A DNA stretch of 64,000 nucleotides from Cryptomeria japonica (GCF_030272615.1 NC_081413.1:554367136-554431135), one strand, 5' to 3'. Counted from the first letter of the stretch, positions 26,495 through 38,989 are shown. A program made the numbers and translations. The notes: generated by a model from the sequence alone, not told the origin.

Positions 26495-27671
26495 CATTCT
26501 AAATAAAATCTGTTTTTTTGTAAAATAAAGAAAGTTGATTGAGGAAAAGATAACAAATTAAACAATATTCAAATTTGTATATGCATATTTTGAAAGAAAT
26601 CTATTAACCAATTATTTCCTACATGCAAAATAAAAAAGAAGGATTTTTTTTTCTTTTTTTGGATAGAAAAGCAATTTATTACATGTATTTGATTAAATCA
26701 ATTAACAAAAACTGAAAAAGATTTACTTGCAAAAATCTGAAATGGATAAAAGAGATTTCTTTAAAAAAATAAAATTAAAATATAAACTTTCTTATGTGCA
26801 AAATTCTAAAGAGACGAGAAGAAGATTTTCTTTGAAAAGAAAATGCAAGCAATGAATGTGCAAGAGGGGAACCTGGATTTGAATGAAGAACCTTGCTGAC
26901 CTCCTTCAATTCCTCCTTGAAGCTTGGTAATGATTTTCTCCAAAATCCTGCAACACATCTACAAAATTTCTCCTACAACTAACATGGTATTGAAAATAAA
27001 TTCATAAGAATTTCAAGACTACTTTATCATCCAAAAAACAATGAACTCCCCTTTTTTGAAAATTTAGAACTCAATATATAGAAAAGAGAGTCATTTTCCC
27101 ACTACAAAAGAAATTAATTGATTTCCATATTCTTTTCCCAAAATAATTTCATGCAAAATGATTAATTGTCATATTGGGGGTTACATGCAAAAATTGAATT
27201 TGAAATTCTCTTCTAGAACCTTCTCATTTCCTCCTACAACATGTGCTAAATAGCATATTGAGAAAATAAACAATTTCTAAATTAATTTCATGCAAAAATG
27301 ATTGTTGTCATAGTGGGGGTTACATTTGACCATGCATTCAAAATTCAAATTTGAATTCTCCCCCAAAAATGCATTTTGTAACTCCTTTGTCATAAAAATG
27401 CCATTAATAGAATTATTCTTGTCATAGAATAATTTTGTAACTCCCATGTCATATATTTGTTAAATATAATATTTATTCTTTAATATTTTAAATTTTAAAT
27501 TTCTTTTCTAGAATCTTCTTATTTCTCCTACACCATGTGCTCAATTAGGATATTGAGAAAATAAGCAATTTTCAAATAAATTATGACCTCATGTGTGTGT
27601 CACCACTTAAATTCCTTTTTATTTAAAAACTTCAACCTCATTTCAATTTATATTTTCTTTCTAACGTTACT

Positions 27672-27672
27672 C

Positions 27673-27750
<78 letters not shown>
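27672..27750. repeat. (ATA)n microsatellite
   Basis: About 26 uninterrupted ataata trinucleotides near the right end of the giant LTR. Confidence 0.95.
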
Positions 27751-27792
27751 GCAAGTCATATCAAGGTCCAAAAAGAGGGTTATGACACATAT

Positions 27793-28675
27793 AGGCCGAA
27801 TAACTCTGACTATGGCCTTCACATAGCCACACGACCCATTTCAACAGTCCCATACTTACATTTTGCAAGCAGAAATGAGAAAAAATGTAGCACATAATTG
27901 CCAATAACCTTGGCATTCTTCAACAACTCCCTATTCTCCTATCATTTGTTGTCCATGAATGACTATCTGAGGGCGTTTAAAAAGCATTTTAACAGAGTTT
28001 GTGGATACATCTTATGAAAGTCATGTGTGGGAAGGAGATCTCAGATTAGCTTAACTCTTTTTGTGGTGGATAAAAGGAAAACTAAGGATATCTTTTGGTA
28101 GAGAAATTCAACACGAAGAGTCTTTTTCTCTATGAGAAACCCCATTGTCTGCTGCATTTTCATACATTGATTGATCAAAGGAAGACAATACAATTTTTTG
28201 TTTATCTGACAACTCTATGAGACTACGTGAATGCATAACACATGCCCAACATACGTCTCGGGCTTGGACATGAGTAGCATGGTTGGAGGCAAGCATTGCG
28301 CAGGAATGAATGAAGATCTTGCTGAAATTTTCTCCATGTACCCTCTTTGACCGCACCCTCCACAAGACTCAGTCCGTTCTCCACTGCATGCATGCATTAA
28401 GGAGTCTTCACCAAGATAGTCATAGTTTTTTTGGGCCACCTTTTAGCATTATATGCTGACATTCATTATAGCCTTAATAAGTCATAATTGCTGAAATTCT
28501 CACTTAACACCTAAAATCACTATTTAATGGTAGTGTCAATTTCATTTGAAATGCTTACTATTTAATGGTAGTAATCAATTTTATTTAAAATGTTCATAAA
28601 ACAAAATTATTTAATCCTTCTCGAGGCATCTATTGCACTTTGATAATTCTAGTTTTATCAATTTAAATATATAGA
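27793..28675 (+). repeat. Array block U1, copy 7, and start of U6 copy 2
   Basis: Resumes after the giant LTR. Contains agcacataattgccaataa, the landmark at about 28,443, then the U6 leader up to the LINE target site at 28,676. Confidence 0.75.
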
Positions 28676-28689
28676 ATTTGAGAATAGAT

Positions 28690-30495
28690 AGATATAAATG
28701 ATGATTATGAGCTTGAAAAATGGCTATCCCTGCTTCTCTCGCTCGGAAGACTATTTAGAATAATGCCCCTACAATGATCTACAACGAATCTCCCAGTACG
28801 AGTGGTTCCCTCCTCCTCCCTAGCACGCCTGGTGGTGTGGGTGGCTTGCGTGCCCCACACCCTATGGGTTGTGTGGACGATCAGGATGCCCACGTTGTGT
28901 TGCAGGTCTCGTCTACTGATTTTCCCCCCTTTCCTCCTCACGTGGGGGCTGCTAGCGACGTCTTAGGTGGTGGTTTTCCCTCAATTTGTTGGTTTGGACC
29001 CCTTGTGCGATGTTCCCCAAGTGGATGAGCTACTACTGTGAGAGTTGTGGAGCTGATTTGTGCCCTCCCCCACCTATGGATTCCTTTCCTGGGTTTTTCT
29101 CTAGTGCAGACAATTTGGGTGATGCTTCTCAACCGGTTGTCACGGATGTTGTGGGTGCTAGGATCCTGTCCAAACCTTCTTATGTTGGTAGGCGCAATTT
29201 TTCTCATGTGGCCAAATCTGCTACCTAGCCCTCTAAGGGGATTCATCCTCTTCCCTGTGTGGTGGTTTGTGGGCAGGATGTGGTTGACAACATTGGGTTC
29301 TACCAATGTTGTGCTTTAGTGCGTAGATTCTCTGGACTCTAGCCTTCACTACCAGACCTCCACTATAGGGTGAGTTATTCTTGGAAGCCCTTGGTGGCTC
29401 ACAATATTGAGTTTTTTCCTTGTGCCAAAGGCTTTTTCATTTTTTCTTTTACATCTCTAACTAATCAAAATTTGGTTTTGGGCAAGTTGTGAGCTTGGGG
29501 AGTGCACTCCCACTTTGTCAAGCCTTCGACAACTTCTTTTAACCCTCTCACTGAGCCACTCAATGTGCACCCAATTTGGGTTCGCCTTCCAAATCTCCCT
29601 CTTCATTTTTGGGAGTACTCATGTTATGAGGCTACCGGTAACTCTATTGGTCACTTCTTAAAGGTTGATGATGCTACATCATCAATGGATCACACTACCT
29701 TTGTCTGCATTTTGGTTTATATCAACATCTCCTCGCCCCTCCTTAGAGATGTGGTTCTCATGGTTGGGGATCAGCCTTGGACACAACCATTGGATTTTGA
29801 GGGCCTCCCCTTTCGCTGCCAGAAATTTTTTTCTATAGGTCATCTTACTTCAGACTGCTCTATTTCAGGCCACAAAGGTGTTGCTACTTGGTGGAAGGAT
29901 GCTAATATTGATCATTTGACCATCCATGTTGTTGATCCTGATTCAGATAGCTCCTCTCGGGAGCTTGAAGTGTCTCTTACTGCTCTCGATGTTGTTGTGG
30001 TCAACACCCCTGACTTGCAGCCCCACTCCACACCTACTAGTTTTGCTCCCGATGCCGCTCCCTTGCAACAGATTCCTCTTGTTATGCAATAGCCTGTTGT
30101 TCTGTAACAACCTGCTATTCTGTAATAGACCCCTCCTGTTCTACTACAGCCGGTTGTTTCCCCACAACAACCTTCTTCTGACTCTACTGAAGCGGGATCT
30201 TAACCGCTTGGTCATTCCCTTGATGGTCCCAATGACATTATAGCCTGGACTATTGTTTGTTGCAGGCGGAAGGGGAAGTCCTCCCCGCCTCGCCAAGGCT
30301 TGAGTTTTCTTACCCCTTCTAGAGTTGGGTTTGTGTTGTTGAAGGTTGGATTGTTCTTTTTCTTTTATTTGACCTTGCTTGTTCGGGGCTTGCTTCGATG
30401 TATTGTCTTTTACTGCCTGCGGGCTTTTCTTTTTTATAGTCTCTGACTATGTAAAGGGTTAGTGGCCTAGTTAACGCTACTTTTTAATCAAAAAC
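28690..30495 (+). mobile_element. Second LINE-like retroelement, ORF1 only
   Basis: Interrupts U6 between perfect 14-bp repeats atttgagaatagat (28,676-28,689 and 30,496-30,509). U6 copy 1 near 6,340 has the unoccupied site. The 1.8 kb insert carries a DUF4283/zinc-knuckle frame and ends taacgctactttttaatcaa, the kind of T-rich then A-rich tail used by plant L1 LINEs. There is no endonuclease or reverse transcriptase segment. It is markedly more GC-rich than the host array, which fits recent arrival. Confidence 0.82.
29502..30092 (+). pseudogene. LINE ORF1 protein, DUF4283 C-terminal part plus degenerate zinc knuckle
   Basis: A 196-codon frame. HPIWVRLPNLPLHFW, near its start, is the DUF4283 signature. 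PWTQPLDFEGLPFRC leads into a knuckle reading C-x2-F-x4-H-x4-C, in which the second cysteine is Phe, so zinc binding would be lost. A Ser/Pro/Gln-rich tail follows. The upstream portion of ORF1 (28,740-29,490) is split over several frames by stops and shifts. The presumed role of the ancestral protein is RNA binding in a LINE ribonucleoprotein. It is unlikely to be functional. Confidence 0.78.
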
Positions 30496-30509
30496 ATTTG
30501 AGAATAGAT

Positions 30510-32900
30510 TGCCTCCAACCATACTATATTTCTAAAAGCATTGTTAAAAAAATATAGAGACACTAGAAAAATAAAAAGACGTGTTTTTTTCCAATCCAAT
30601 CAATTTGTATCTAATGAAATAAGAATATATTTGTTTAAAAACTAATGCACAATTGTTTGATGAGAGACAATTAGAAATAGTTAAAATGTTTATTTAAAAT
30701 TAATGCAAAATTATTTGATGAGAGGTAATTGAATCGAATTTATTCATTTTTCTATTAAAGTTCTAATTTATTTTTATTTTGGTGTTTGTAATGTATTTTA
30801 TATTTTTGGTTGTCATATTTATTTTAGTAGTGCTCTTATAGGTGTGTTTTTATTGAGAATCTTACCTAGTTCTCATGTTATGAATGTAGGTGCTTTAATG
30901 TTCATATACATATTTATAATATGATTTTATGGTGACATGTTAGTGGTTTTCATTATGCATTAGATTTATATTTTCTGATTATTTCATGATTAGACTAATA
31001 TCCATGTCTTATTCTTTAGCTAATCTTCATGTCTTATTCATCATCCTAATTATACTAAACTTTGTGATGTATAAAAGTTGCTTGCTAATCTAATTTTATT
31101 GATAAGTCATGTTTTGAAAAATTTAAATCATTTTTTTTTTCATGTTTTGTATTTGTATTTGATAATTATCAATCATTATTTTTATTATTTTGACGAATTA
31201 TGCATTATTGATATGTTCAACATCATTCTAGGGAATTGACATCAGATGAGAGTGTAGTAGAGAATGTAAAGAAAAGAGAATGAATGAGACATTTTCATGA
31301 AAATAAAAAATAAAACCCATATATGAAGATATGTCATATTTTCTAATTTAGTTGGATCATGAAATGTCTATTCAAGGCATGATAGAGAAAAATTCGGAGA
31401 AATAAAGGTACTAAAAGTATAGACTATGTGCAACTAAAAAATTGAATAGCATAGTTGAAGGTATGCCCTCTTTACCATCTCAATATGATATTGAAAAAAT
31501 ATTCAAACACCAATTGATGTTAATTGACTGACTTATTAAAAACACAATAAACATACCTATTTTTTTTAAGATGAACAACTTTTGTGTAATGAAAGTTTTT
31601 TGTGTAATCAAGAAAGTTTATCATTCAAAACATCTCTTACAATTTTTTGTAAACAAAAGTTTTTTATTGAAATTGATGAGAAAATTTTAAAATCAATGGT
31701 TGATAAGGTCCTTTAACATACTTATAGAAGAAATGTTAATAGAAAGTGCAAAACACTTTTTTTTTATAAATTAAATGAAATGTAAGAATGTCCATTATTT
31801 TTTGAAATGATGAAAAATATTAGTCTTAAATCCTATAATAAATATTCCTGGCTTAAGAACATCAAGTATTATATCTATTTTAAATAATCTAATTAATGCA
31901 TGTGAAAGAGTGGGTTGGGATGTAATCATATCAACTCTATTAAATAATAAAAAAATAAAAGAAAATTGTGTAATAAGAAATACAAGTAAAAAAAAAATCA
32001 AATAAAAACAAACTATGGCCACTCTATCCTAGAATCCCTAAAAAGATAAAGTTGTAACTTTGAAGCCTTAAAACATCTAATTAAATAATTCAAAAGAATA
32101 ACATAAGAGTATCATCTAATCAAAAAAGATGTTGTAAAGGAAGAATTGGTTGTTTAAATTATGAGCCACATCTAAAAGAAATTGGATATGAATCAAACAC
32201 ATTTTTAATTCAATTTTGTAGAGATGCATCTTCAAATAAATATTAATTAAAGGTATTTTTAAATGAGAAAAATAATGTCAAATGAAGTACACAAAAATAA
32301 CTTTTTTTTATCGAGTTCATATTGAAGCGTATAATAATTATGATGTTTTTCAATGTAAATACATATATTTGCATGCTAATGAGATTTTGTAAGAGTGTTA
32401 ATTGGAGTTCTACTTAGATCAATTTTACTTCAATGATTTTATATATGAAAAGAGTAGATACACTTATTTAAGAAAAAATCATGTTTGGATGGAACATGTG
32501 ATAGTTGTTGTGGTTTACAATGCTTGAGTAATTGTGTACGCATGGATCATGCACATGCAATTAAAAACAAAATAGTAAATTTAAGAAAAATATGAGTTAT
32601 TAGAATACACACTAAAAGATGATAAAGAGAAAAAATGTGTAAATTAGTGAGTGAAAAATTATTTGTATATCAATTTATATGTATTTTGGATAGAATATAG
32701 TGTATGACTATCCAAGACATATGCATAGAGCTCAATGGTTGGAATTGCAATTCAAATATACAAGGACAAGTTTCCTCTTCACACTATCATTACAATTATA
32801 TACCTTGAAAAAATTATACACTACAAATATATAATGAAGTTAGATCACAATACAACTCCACTTAGGTTTCTATATTTGTGTATATGGCATTCATTAACAC
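30510..32900 (+). repeat. Array block U6, copy 2 (right part)
   Basis: Matches 6,345-8,755 throughout with scattered indels; the shared anchor catcagatgagagtgtagta is near 31,240. With 28,610-28,689 it makes a complete U6. Confidence 0.78.
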
Positions 32901-33412
32901 ACTTGATAGTATATAGCAATATGGAAAGATCTTGAGGTCCAATATCATTTTTATATTAGTGATGATCAAACACATTCTATAAAGTTTGTGTCAAGTTTCT
33001 TTTCAATTTTCTATGGTGATTTGAGTAGCAAACACCACATTTGGTCAACATATGCTATGGACAAATGAATATTGATCATAATTGAAGAATTCATTGATGT
33101 TCTATTGGCTGAGTGGGATGTATAAGATGAGTGGTGTTGAACATATATAGAATTTATTTGAGGTAAAACATTGAAAAGGGGGACATGTATTAAATGAGTC
33201 TTAGCATGAGAAAAATTGAAGTACAAAGATAGTATAGAGTTTATAGATGCAAAATCCATCATCAAATGGTCTAGTTCTCTAGAATAGATCAAGTAATGAA
33301 GGTTTGCTTTCATTCTTCATGTAGAGATTTTATTTCAAATGAGTATGATTCAAAGAGTGGTTTGATGAATGGTGCATTATAAGTTTAAACCCACATGACG
33401 TATCAACTTTTA
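32901..33412 (+). repeat. Array block U2, copy 5
   Basis: Follows U6 as in the 8.8 kb unit and ends acccacatgacgtatcaac, joining U3 directly with no LTR or MITE. It is one of two empty-site references for those insertions. Confidence 0.75.
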
Positions 33413-33569
33413 GACGCACTTCAACTCATGAAGATGGAATCATTAATTGAATTTGAAGATATCCTAGATCTACTTTAAGTAAGATTACAGATTCAAAAAA
33501 AAATCTTATTAGTATTTTTATCATTTATTAATTTTTTATATTAAATATATAATTTTTTTATTAAGTATA
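33413..33569 (+). repeat. Array block U3, copy 5 (left part)
   Basis: Begins gacgcacttcaactcatgaa and breaks into the microsatellite near 33,570. It resumes at about 36,440 with gaattgtgtttgttcaaat and runs to 36,610. Confidence 0.7.
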
Positions 33570-33803
33570 GTATGTGTGTGTGTGTGTATGTATATACACA
33601 CACACATACATATATACACACATACATGTAATATATATACATACATGTATGTATGTATGTATATATACACACACATACATATATACACACATACATGTAA
33701 TATATATACATACATGTATGTATGTATGTATATATACACATGTGTGTGTATATGTATATATATATGTATGTATACATATATGTATATATGTATACATGTG
33801 TAT

Positions 33804-33855
<52 letters not shown>

Positions 33856-33866
33856 ATATGTATGTA
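33570..33866. repeat. Compound TG/TA/CA microsatellite with duplicated palindromic segment
   Basis: A roughly 72-bp segment built of tatacacacacatacat, acatgtaatatatat and atgtatgtatg occurs twice in tandem and is partly self-complementary. A (TG)n tract of about 45 bp follows from about 33,808. The long open frames across it on both strands are artefacts. A stub of (TG)n reappears at 36,417, just after the LTR element inserted into this tract. Confidence 0.92.
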
Positions 33867-33879
33867 TATGTATATGTAT

Positions 33880-34209
33880 TGTTAGAGTTATCTTTTATTA
33901 GCTAATAATTATTTATTTAATTATTAGTCTATTATAGTCTACGCTTAAGCTTAACTTAGGAATCTTATAATTCTTTAGGGTTTTCACCTTTAGGGTTTTG
34001 AGTATCCTTTTATAAGGATTCTCTCTTTGTATTTTCATAACAATTTGTAATTATTGAATTGCATTCTTGTTGCACACTCAATATGACTCCTCTTTTCTAG
34101 ATCTCTGAATTCTGGCCTCCATAGCTTTTTTGCTTCTCTCCTTCTGTGACAAGTTTACATGCAGGTGATCTTTGGGAGTTGTAGAGTTGATTTTTCCTCA
34201 ACTTCAATA
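33880..34209 (+). repeat. 5' LTR of the 2.5 kb element
   Basis: 330 bp. A TATA-like tttataagg near 34,010 and a following T-rich stretch fit a U3-R promoter. Confidence 0.85.
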
Positions 34210-34539
34210 TGGTATGAGAGCTCCAGATCTACATGTCCTTGTTCTCTTCATGAGAGATTTTGGGGCTTGTTCTTCAGATCTGTGTATTCGGGGGTTTGCG
34301 CAGTTTTTTTTTTTTTCATTTTTGGGGATAGCTAAATTTTTGGTACATTTTGGTGCCAAAAGAACTTCACGGTTGGATCCGGAAGGCCGATTCCATGAAT
34401 TTTGATATAAAATTCGATATTTTTTGGTGTCAGGTGTTCGAGAGGCAAAAAAAATTTTAGGCCCCAGGCCGTACGACTTCAAGGCATGCTGATCAAGAAA
34501 AAAATAATAATATTTTTTTGGGCAGTTTAACGGCTTTCT

Positions 34540-34790
34540 CAAGCCAACTGGGTTAATGCCGACCATCGGTGGTCTACTAACCGTTGGGGCTACGTTGGCG
34601 GTTACTACTGTTCTCCCAGGCGGTCACCGCAGGCAGTCTTTAAACTGCTAGCCGCCAGACCCCGCCGCCGAGTGGTCATCGCTAGCCTGCTCTGTCCGCC
34701 AACCAGCTATTGCCAGCCGCTGCTCCGCCCAATCATTGCCGCCTGCTTCGTCGCCCAGCCACCTCCCTGCCACTAGCAGGGGGGGCTTTT
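34540..34790. other. GC-rich leader segment of the 2.5 kb LTR element
   Basis: Strong GC island in AT-rich surroundings, with repeated gccgcc and gtcaccgc-type phrases. No continuous coding frame I can name. It lies directly after the primer-binding region, where gag would start in a full element, so it may be a structured leader or a remnant of captured sequence. Confidence 0.45.
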
Positions 34791-36083
34791 TTACTTGAAG
34801 ATTTTTTTGCCATAACTTGGGCAAATGAAGTAATTTTTTGCAAAACCTTATATCATCGGAAAGCTCTTTCCGAGCTCTATCCAGATCTGGAGGTTTGAAT
34901 TTTTTATTTTGCTTTTTTGATGGTGTTTTTTCTGTCAAAGCCAGAGGTTCCTTTTTGCACTCCGAGAGACATAACTTGAGCATCCGAACTCCATTTTTCA
35001 AAAACTTTATATCATTGGAAAGTTTGTTCTATGTAATTTCCAGTCATATTATTTTTCTTTCCAGATTCTACTCTAGGTACATGTTATTCAGTTTTTTGTT
35101 TTTCAACACTCTGGTGAATATCTTGGAGGTTTCAGGTCTTGGGATCTCTTTCTTTGAGTAGGATGTTTCATCTTTGGCTGTTCTTTCAGTATTTCCAGCC
35201 TTATGTCTCTTTTGATCATTGTAGACATTTTTGTAAGCTTTTTCTTTATGCAAACACATTGAGATAAAGTGCCACTATGCATTGTATACTTGGGATCTTG
35301 CACATCTTGTGCCTTATTGTACATGCACTTCATTATAAAGTGCCATGGGGGGTTGATGTTTTCCTTGTTTGTCATCTACCTTTTTCATGTGAGTGTTCCT
35401 TTTATGACATTAGCCTCATGATGTGTGTCAAGTGAGTGTCCCTTCCACGACACTATGTACTTTCTCTGCACCTTTGATGTTCCCGGTTCTTCGTTATGCA
35501 GTTCTTGTTGGCATTCAGTTTCAGTGTACCTATCCCTCTCCCTTGTCAGCATTATGGGGGGGTTTCTCTTGTTGGTTCTAATGCTTCCTTGGTTCGATTG
35601 ATCAGCTCTTCAAGCTTTGGTGTTTTATGCCATATGTATCTTCGAGTTCAGTTGTTGCCTTTGTTTGCCACCTGATTCGAGTAGTGTCATTTGAGGGCAC
35701 TCATGCAAATTACAGTCTTCTCTACCTGGTCATGTTCTATTTCAATGGAGGTTCTTCAGATCAGCAGTTACTCTTCGACAATGTTTGCAACTTCTTCATG
35801 TTTTAGTGGTGTTCTTCATGATCCTCCTTTGTTCCTATTTTCTAGGACATTCTCTTGTTTGGAGGCTTCTTCAGACCTTCACTAGTCTCCATCTCTTTTT
35901 GGAGTAGAGTTTTTTTTCCTATGTGGTTTTCTCTATTTCTCCACCTTACAAAGGCTCTTTTGTACTTGGGTACCTCATCGGGCCTAGTTGTGGGGACCCA
36001 TTGTTACTTTCATGCTTTTTGTTTACATCTTTTTTAGTCCTTAGTTGTTTTTTAGCTACTCCCTAAGTTCATCTTAAGGGGGG

Positions 36084-36415
36084 TGTTAGAGTTATCTTTT
36101 ATTAGCTAATAATTATTTATTTAATTATTAGTCTATTATACTCTACGCTTAAGCTAAAATTAGGAATCTTATAATTCTTTATAGGGTTTTCACCTTTAGG
36201 GTTTTGAGTATCCTTTTATAAGGATTCTCTCTTTGTATTTTCATAATAATTTGTAATTATTGAATTGCATTCTTGTTGCACACTCAATATGACTCCTCTT
36301 TTCTGGATCTTTGAATTCTGGCCTCCATAGCTTTTTTGCTTCTCTCCTTCTATGACAGGTTTGCATGCAGGTGATCTTTGGGAGCTATAGAGTTGGTTTT
36401 TCCTCAAATCCAATA
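36084..36415 (+). repeat. 3' LTR of the 2.5 kb element
   Basis: 332 bp, the near-identical partner of the 5' LTR, preceded by a purine tract. It ends ccaata against the (TG)n remnant. Confidence 0.85.
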
Positions 36416-37451
36416 TGTGTGTGTGTGTGTGTATAAGAGTTTGAATTGTGTTTGTTCAAATAATTTGACACACATAAGAAAATTATTCATTATTCTAGCT
36501 TTCTTATGGCATCAAATGTTCAACTCATCAAGTATGGGGTAGATTGTTGAATAATAACTTGTGGGAAGTTTAGAAGTGTAACCATAAAGTAATAGTTAAC
36601 ACTTTAAAGACAGTAAGTGCACAAAGATGGTGGTCAAAAAGGGGGATATAAGTAGACACTTTTTTTTTTCTGAAATCACGTGAACCTAAACTTGGAGGCA
36701 AAATTTGAAAGTCATCCACTCAAGATATGGATATAATCAAAGAACAAATATTACATTACTCTAAATCTAGTTTCCAAAATTGGCTAAGATTAAGGGGGTC
36801 AAATCCTTCACGCATGAAAAACAGACCCTGATTTTTTCATAAAAGCATAACATAGTGTCTGAAGTGCGCATCAAAAATGTCATAGCTAGATTTAGTATTT
36901 TGACAAATACTTTGGCAGAAAGATATTTAAGAGCGAGCACTAGAAGATGTGTAATTTTTTGTTGAGTATTTTTTTTTTTTATGATTTTTGCAATCGAGCA
37001 CATCCTGAAAATTAGGTACCTATCCGTGCGCGAAGCATAAGTTGCACTAAAACAATCAAAAATACAATTATTTTTTTTAAAATTGTAAAGAATCAAGTGC
37101 ACTACAATAATATATAAAGTTTTTAAAATTTGGATAATTATATCAAAAGTTATTAAAAAAATGGTGCACGTATGTCTATGAGAACTATGGAGACACAGGT
37201 AAAAGAAATTCAATAATAATATGTTATTGTTGTTCAAATTTTAAAAAAATTATATGGTTAGAAAGCTCAGAAGATGGGTGAAAATATGGTGGTAATTTTA
37301 GAAGTACCCACTTGATGAAGTGTAAACCTGATGATGACAAAGTCGAGAAACCAAGTTGATAAAATAAAACATGTCAAAAAGGAGGGAAATGGAGGGAAAT
37401 CAAACTTTCAAACCGTAGCTTTGTCATCCAGGCCTATTTCCAAGCCTAAAC

Positions 37452-37680
37452 AGTCAAAAGCGCGTACGAGGTACCTATGGTATAAAAAGCGCGTACGGGG
37501 TACTTATGGTGTAAGAAGTGCGTATGCTCTATCTTAACTATAAAAAAGCGCGTGCGTATGCTCTATCTTAACTATAAAAAAGCGCGTGCGTGCTATTTTT
37601 ACTATAAAAAACGCTTATGCACTATTTTTACTATAAAAAACGCTTACGCACTATTTTTACTATAAATAGTGCATACGCAC
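37452..37680. repeat. CG-rich tandem repeats, left subterminal region
   Basis: About seven degenerate units of 27-38 bp built on agcgcgtacg or acgcttacgcac with ttttactataaaaa spacers. CG dinucleotides are conspicuous in a genome region otherwise depleted of them. Confidence 0.8.
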
Positions 37681-37708
37681 TAAGTTTGTTTAAATTTTGG
37701 GAGTGTGT

Positions 37709-37864
37709 ATAATATTATATTGTATATATAATATGTGTATATACATATAATATATAATTTGTATATAATATATAATATATAATATATATATATGTATATA
37801 GTAATATATAATATTTATATATATATGTGTATATAATAATATATAATATATTAAGTATTGTATA
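37709..37864. repeat. (TA)-rich low-complexity tract
   Basis: Runs of tatataatatat with occasional gtgtat. Directly left of the solo LTR. Confidence 0.85.
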
Positions 37865-38640
37865 TGGTGAAAATGGAAACAACAATGATGAAAGACTAAA
37901 TGGATTCAACCACAAAACCCTAGCCTAACAACAACAAAGATCCACCATAACATATGAAGATTACCTAAGACAATGCAAATCAAATGAAATCACAAAGATT
38001 ATACCATCATATGTCCAATAGGGTTTGAATCTCCATTCTTCTTATCTCCATTGATCTTGCTTGATATATTTGCTCTCAGATTTTATATGTGCACAAGAGT
38101 TCAACAAAGAACAGAAATGTGGTTGCAAGTAGGCTTGATTGCATATGCAAGTTCGAAAGCGTAGTCAGGGCTGAATGCATAGTGAGAGAGTGTTTGATAA
38201 TGAAGGAAGCATCTCCTTATATAGAAGACACTATATGAAATGGAGGGATAAGATTGAGAGGTGTAAAAGAGGTCGGCTATGATTAGAGGGTAGGTAGAGA
38301 AAATAAGAAAATAATGAAAGGGGTAGGTAGTGTAGGAATTAAGAGGTGAATGACATGTGTCATAGGTAGAAAAGGTTAATGAATTAATTGAATAAATAAA
38401 GATTTATTTAATTAATAGAAGAAGTGGGATCAATTAAATAAATAAGATATTTATTTAATTTAGAAAAATGATAATTTAAATAAATAAAGGTATTTATTTA
38501 AATGAGAAATAAGGCTAGAAGAGGATAAACGAATTAATTAAATAAATAAAGATTTATTTAATTAATAGAAGAATTAGGCTAAAGTAATTAAATAAATAAA
38601 ATATTTATTTAATTAGACTGGACAATTTTAGGTGTCTACA
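37865..38640 (-). mobile_element. Solo LTR, 776 bp, TGTAGACACC family
   Basis: On the minus strand it opens tgtagacacctaaaattg and closes ccattttcacca (TG...CA). A TATA box, ctatataagg, sits in the minus-strand U3 region near 38,220. A possible duplication gtata occurs at 37,860-37,864 and, offset by one base, at 38,642-38,646. Internal attaaataaataaagattta blocks resemble those of the 15,966-17,567 LTR, and the starts (TGTAGRCAYC) are alike, suggesting related families. Confidence 0.65.
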
Positions 38641-38715
38641 AGTATATATACACACATATGTGTGTATGTATGTGTATTGTCTCCCTCTCTCCCCCTCTCA
38701 AGTGTGTACAAGGTG

Positions 38716-38716
<1 letters not shown>

Positions 38717-38809
<93 letters not shown>
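38717..38809. repeat. (CT)n microsatellite
   Basis: 93 bp of uninterrupted CT; the reading frames it creates are not genes. Confidence 0.97.
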
Positions 38810-38813
<4 letters not shown>

Positions 38814-38989
38814 TTCCTCTCCCTCCAATATATCTTCTTTTTGTTTGCATATAGATGAGGTGATAAGAAGATTGACAAGGTGGACGGTTTTGTTTTTTAA
38901 AGAACATAGGATATAATGTAGAACGTTTGAAGAAGATGAATGTATTGGTTTCTTTGGATCGTGTGGATGTATTGGTTGGATAATTGTTA

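Larger units (their letters stand above)
22226..27787 (-). mobile_element. Giant solo-LTR-like insertion (5.56 kb)
   Basis: Opens tgtaataaccc and closes gggttatgaca; the ends are inverted with 10 of 11 matching and TG...CA. The flanks are catac (22,221-22,225) and catat (27,788-27,792). The sister sequence gactcatatagatcgaata near 43,270 is the empty site. No gag-pol frame or internal LTR pair is seen. On the minus strand, gggtatgtaggcagtctagg near 22.9 kb resembles a motif of plant Gypsy LTRs, which is why I orient it minus (weak). It includes an AT-rich core, a poly(A) run near 26,030, and several simple repeats. Confidence 0.62.
33880..36415 (+). mobile_element. Complete non-autonomous LTR retrotransposon (2.5 kb), Copia-like
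   Basis: Left LTR 33,880-34,209 and right LTR 36,084-36,415 both start tgttagagttatc. By hand count they differ at about 14 of 330 positions plus one 2-bp indel. The primer-binding-like site tggtatgagagc (34,210-34,221) follows the left LTR and the polypurine tract aagggggg (36,076-36,083) precedes the right one. LTR ends read caata, not the canonical CA. Flanking 5-mers are tgtat and tgtgt, within a TG microsatellite, so the target duplication is ambiguous. The 1.87 kb interior has no gag or pol frame. It has a GC-rich leader (34,540-34,790) and a twice-repeated phrase (cataacttg, then tatatcattggaaag, 34,810 and 34,970). Confidence 0.85.

Noticed and set aside
33536-33905. Open frames of about 100 codons on both strands rich in Tyr, Val, Cys and Thr
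   Set aside because: Microsatellite artefacts of TG/TA/CA repeats.
36767-37237. 156-codon minus-strand frame
   Set aside because: AT-rich, no recognisable domain, and no similar frame elsewhere in the window; probably chance within the TIR element.
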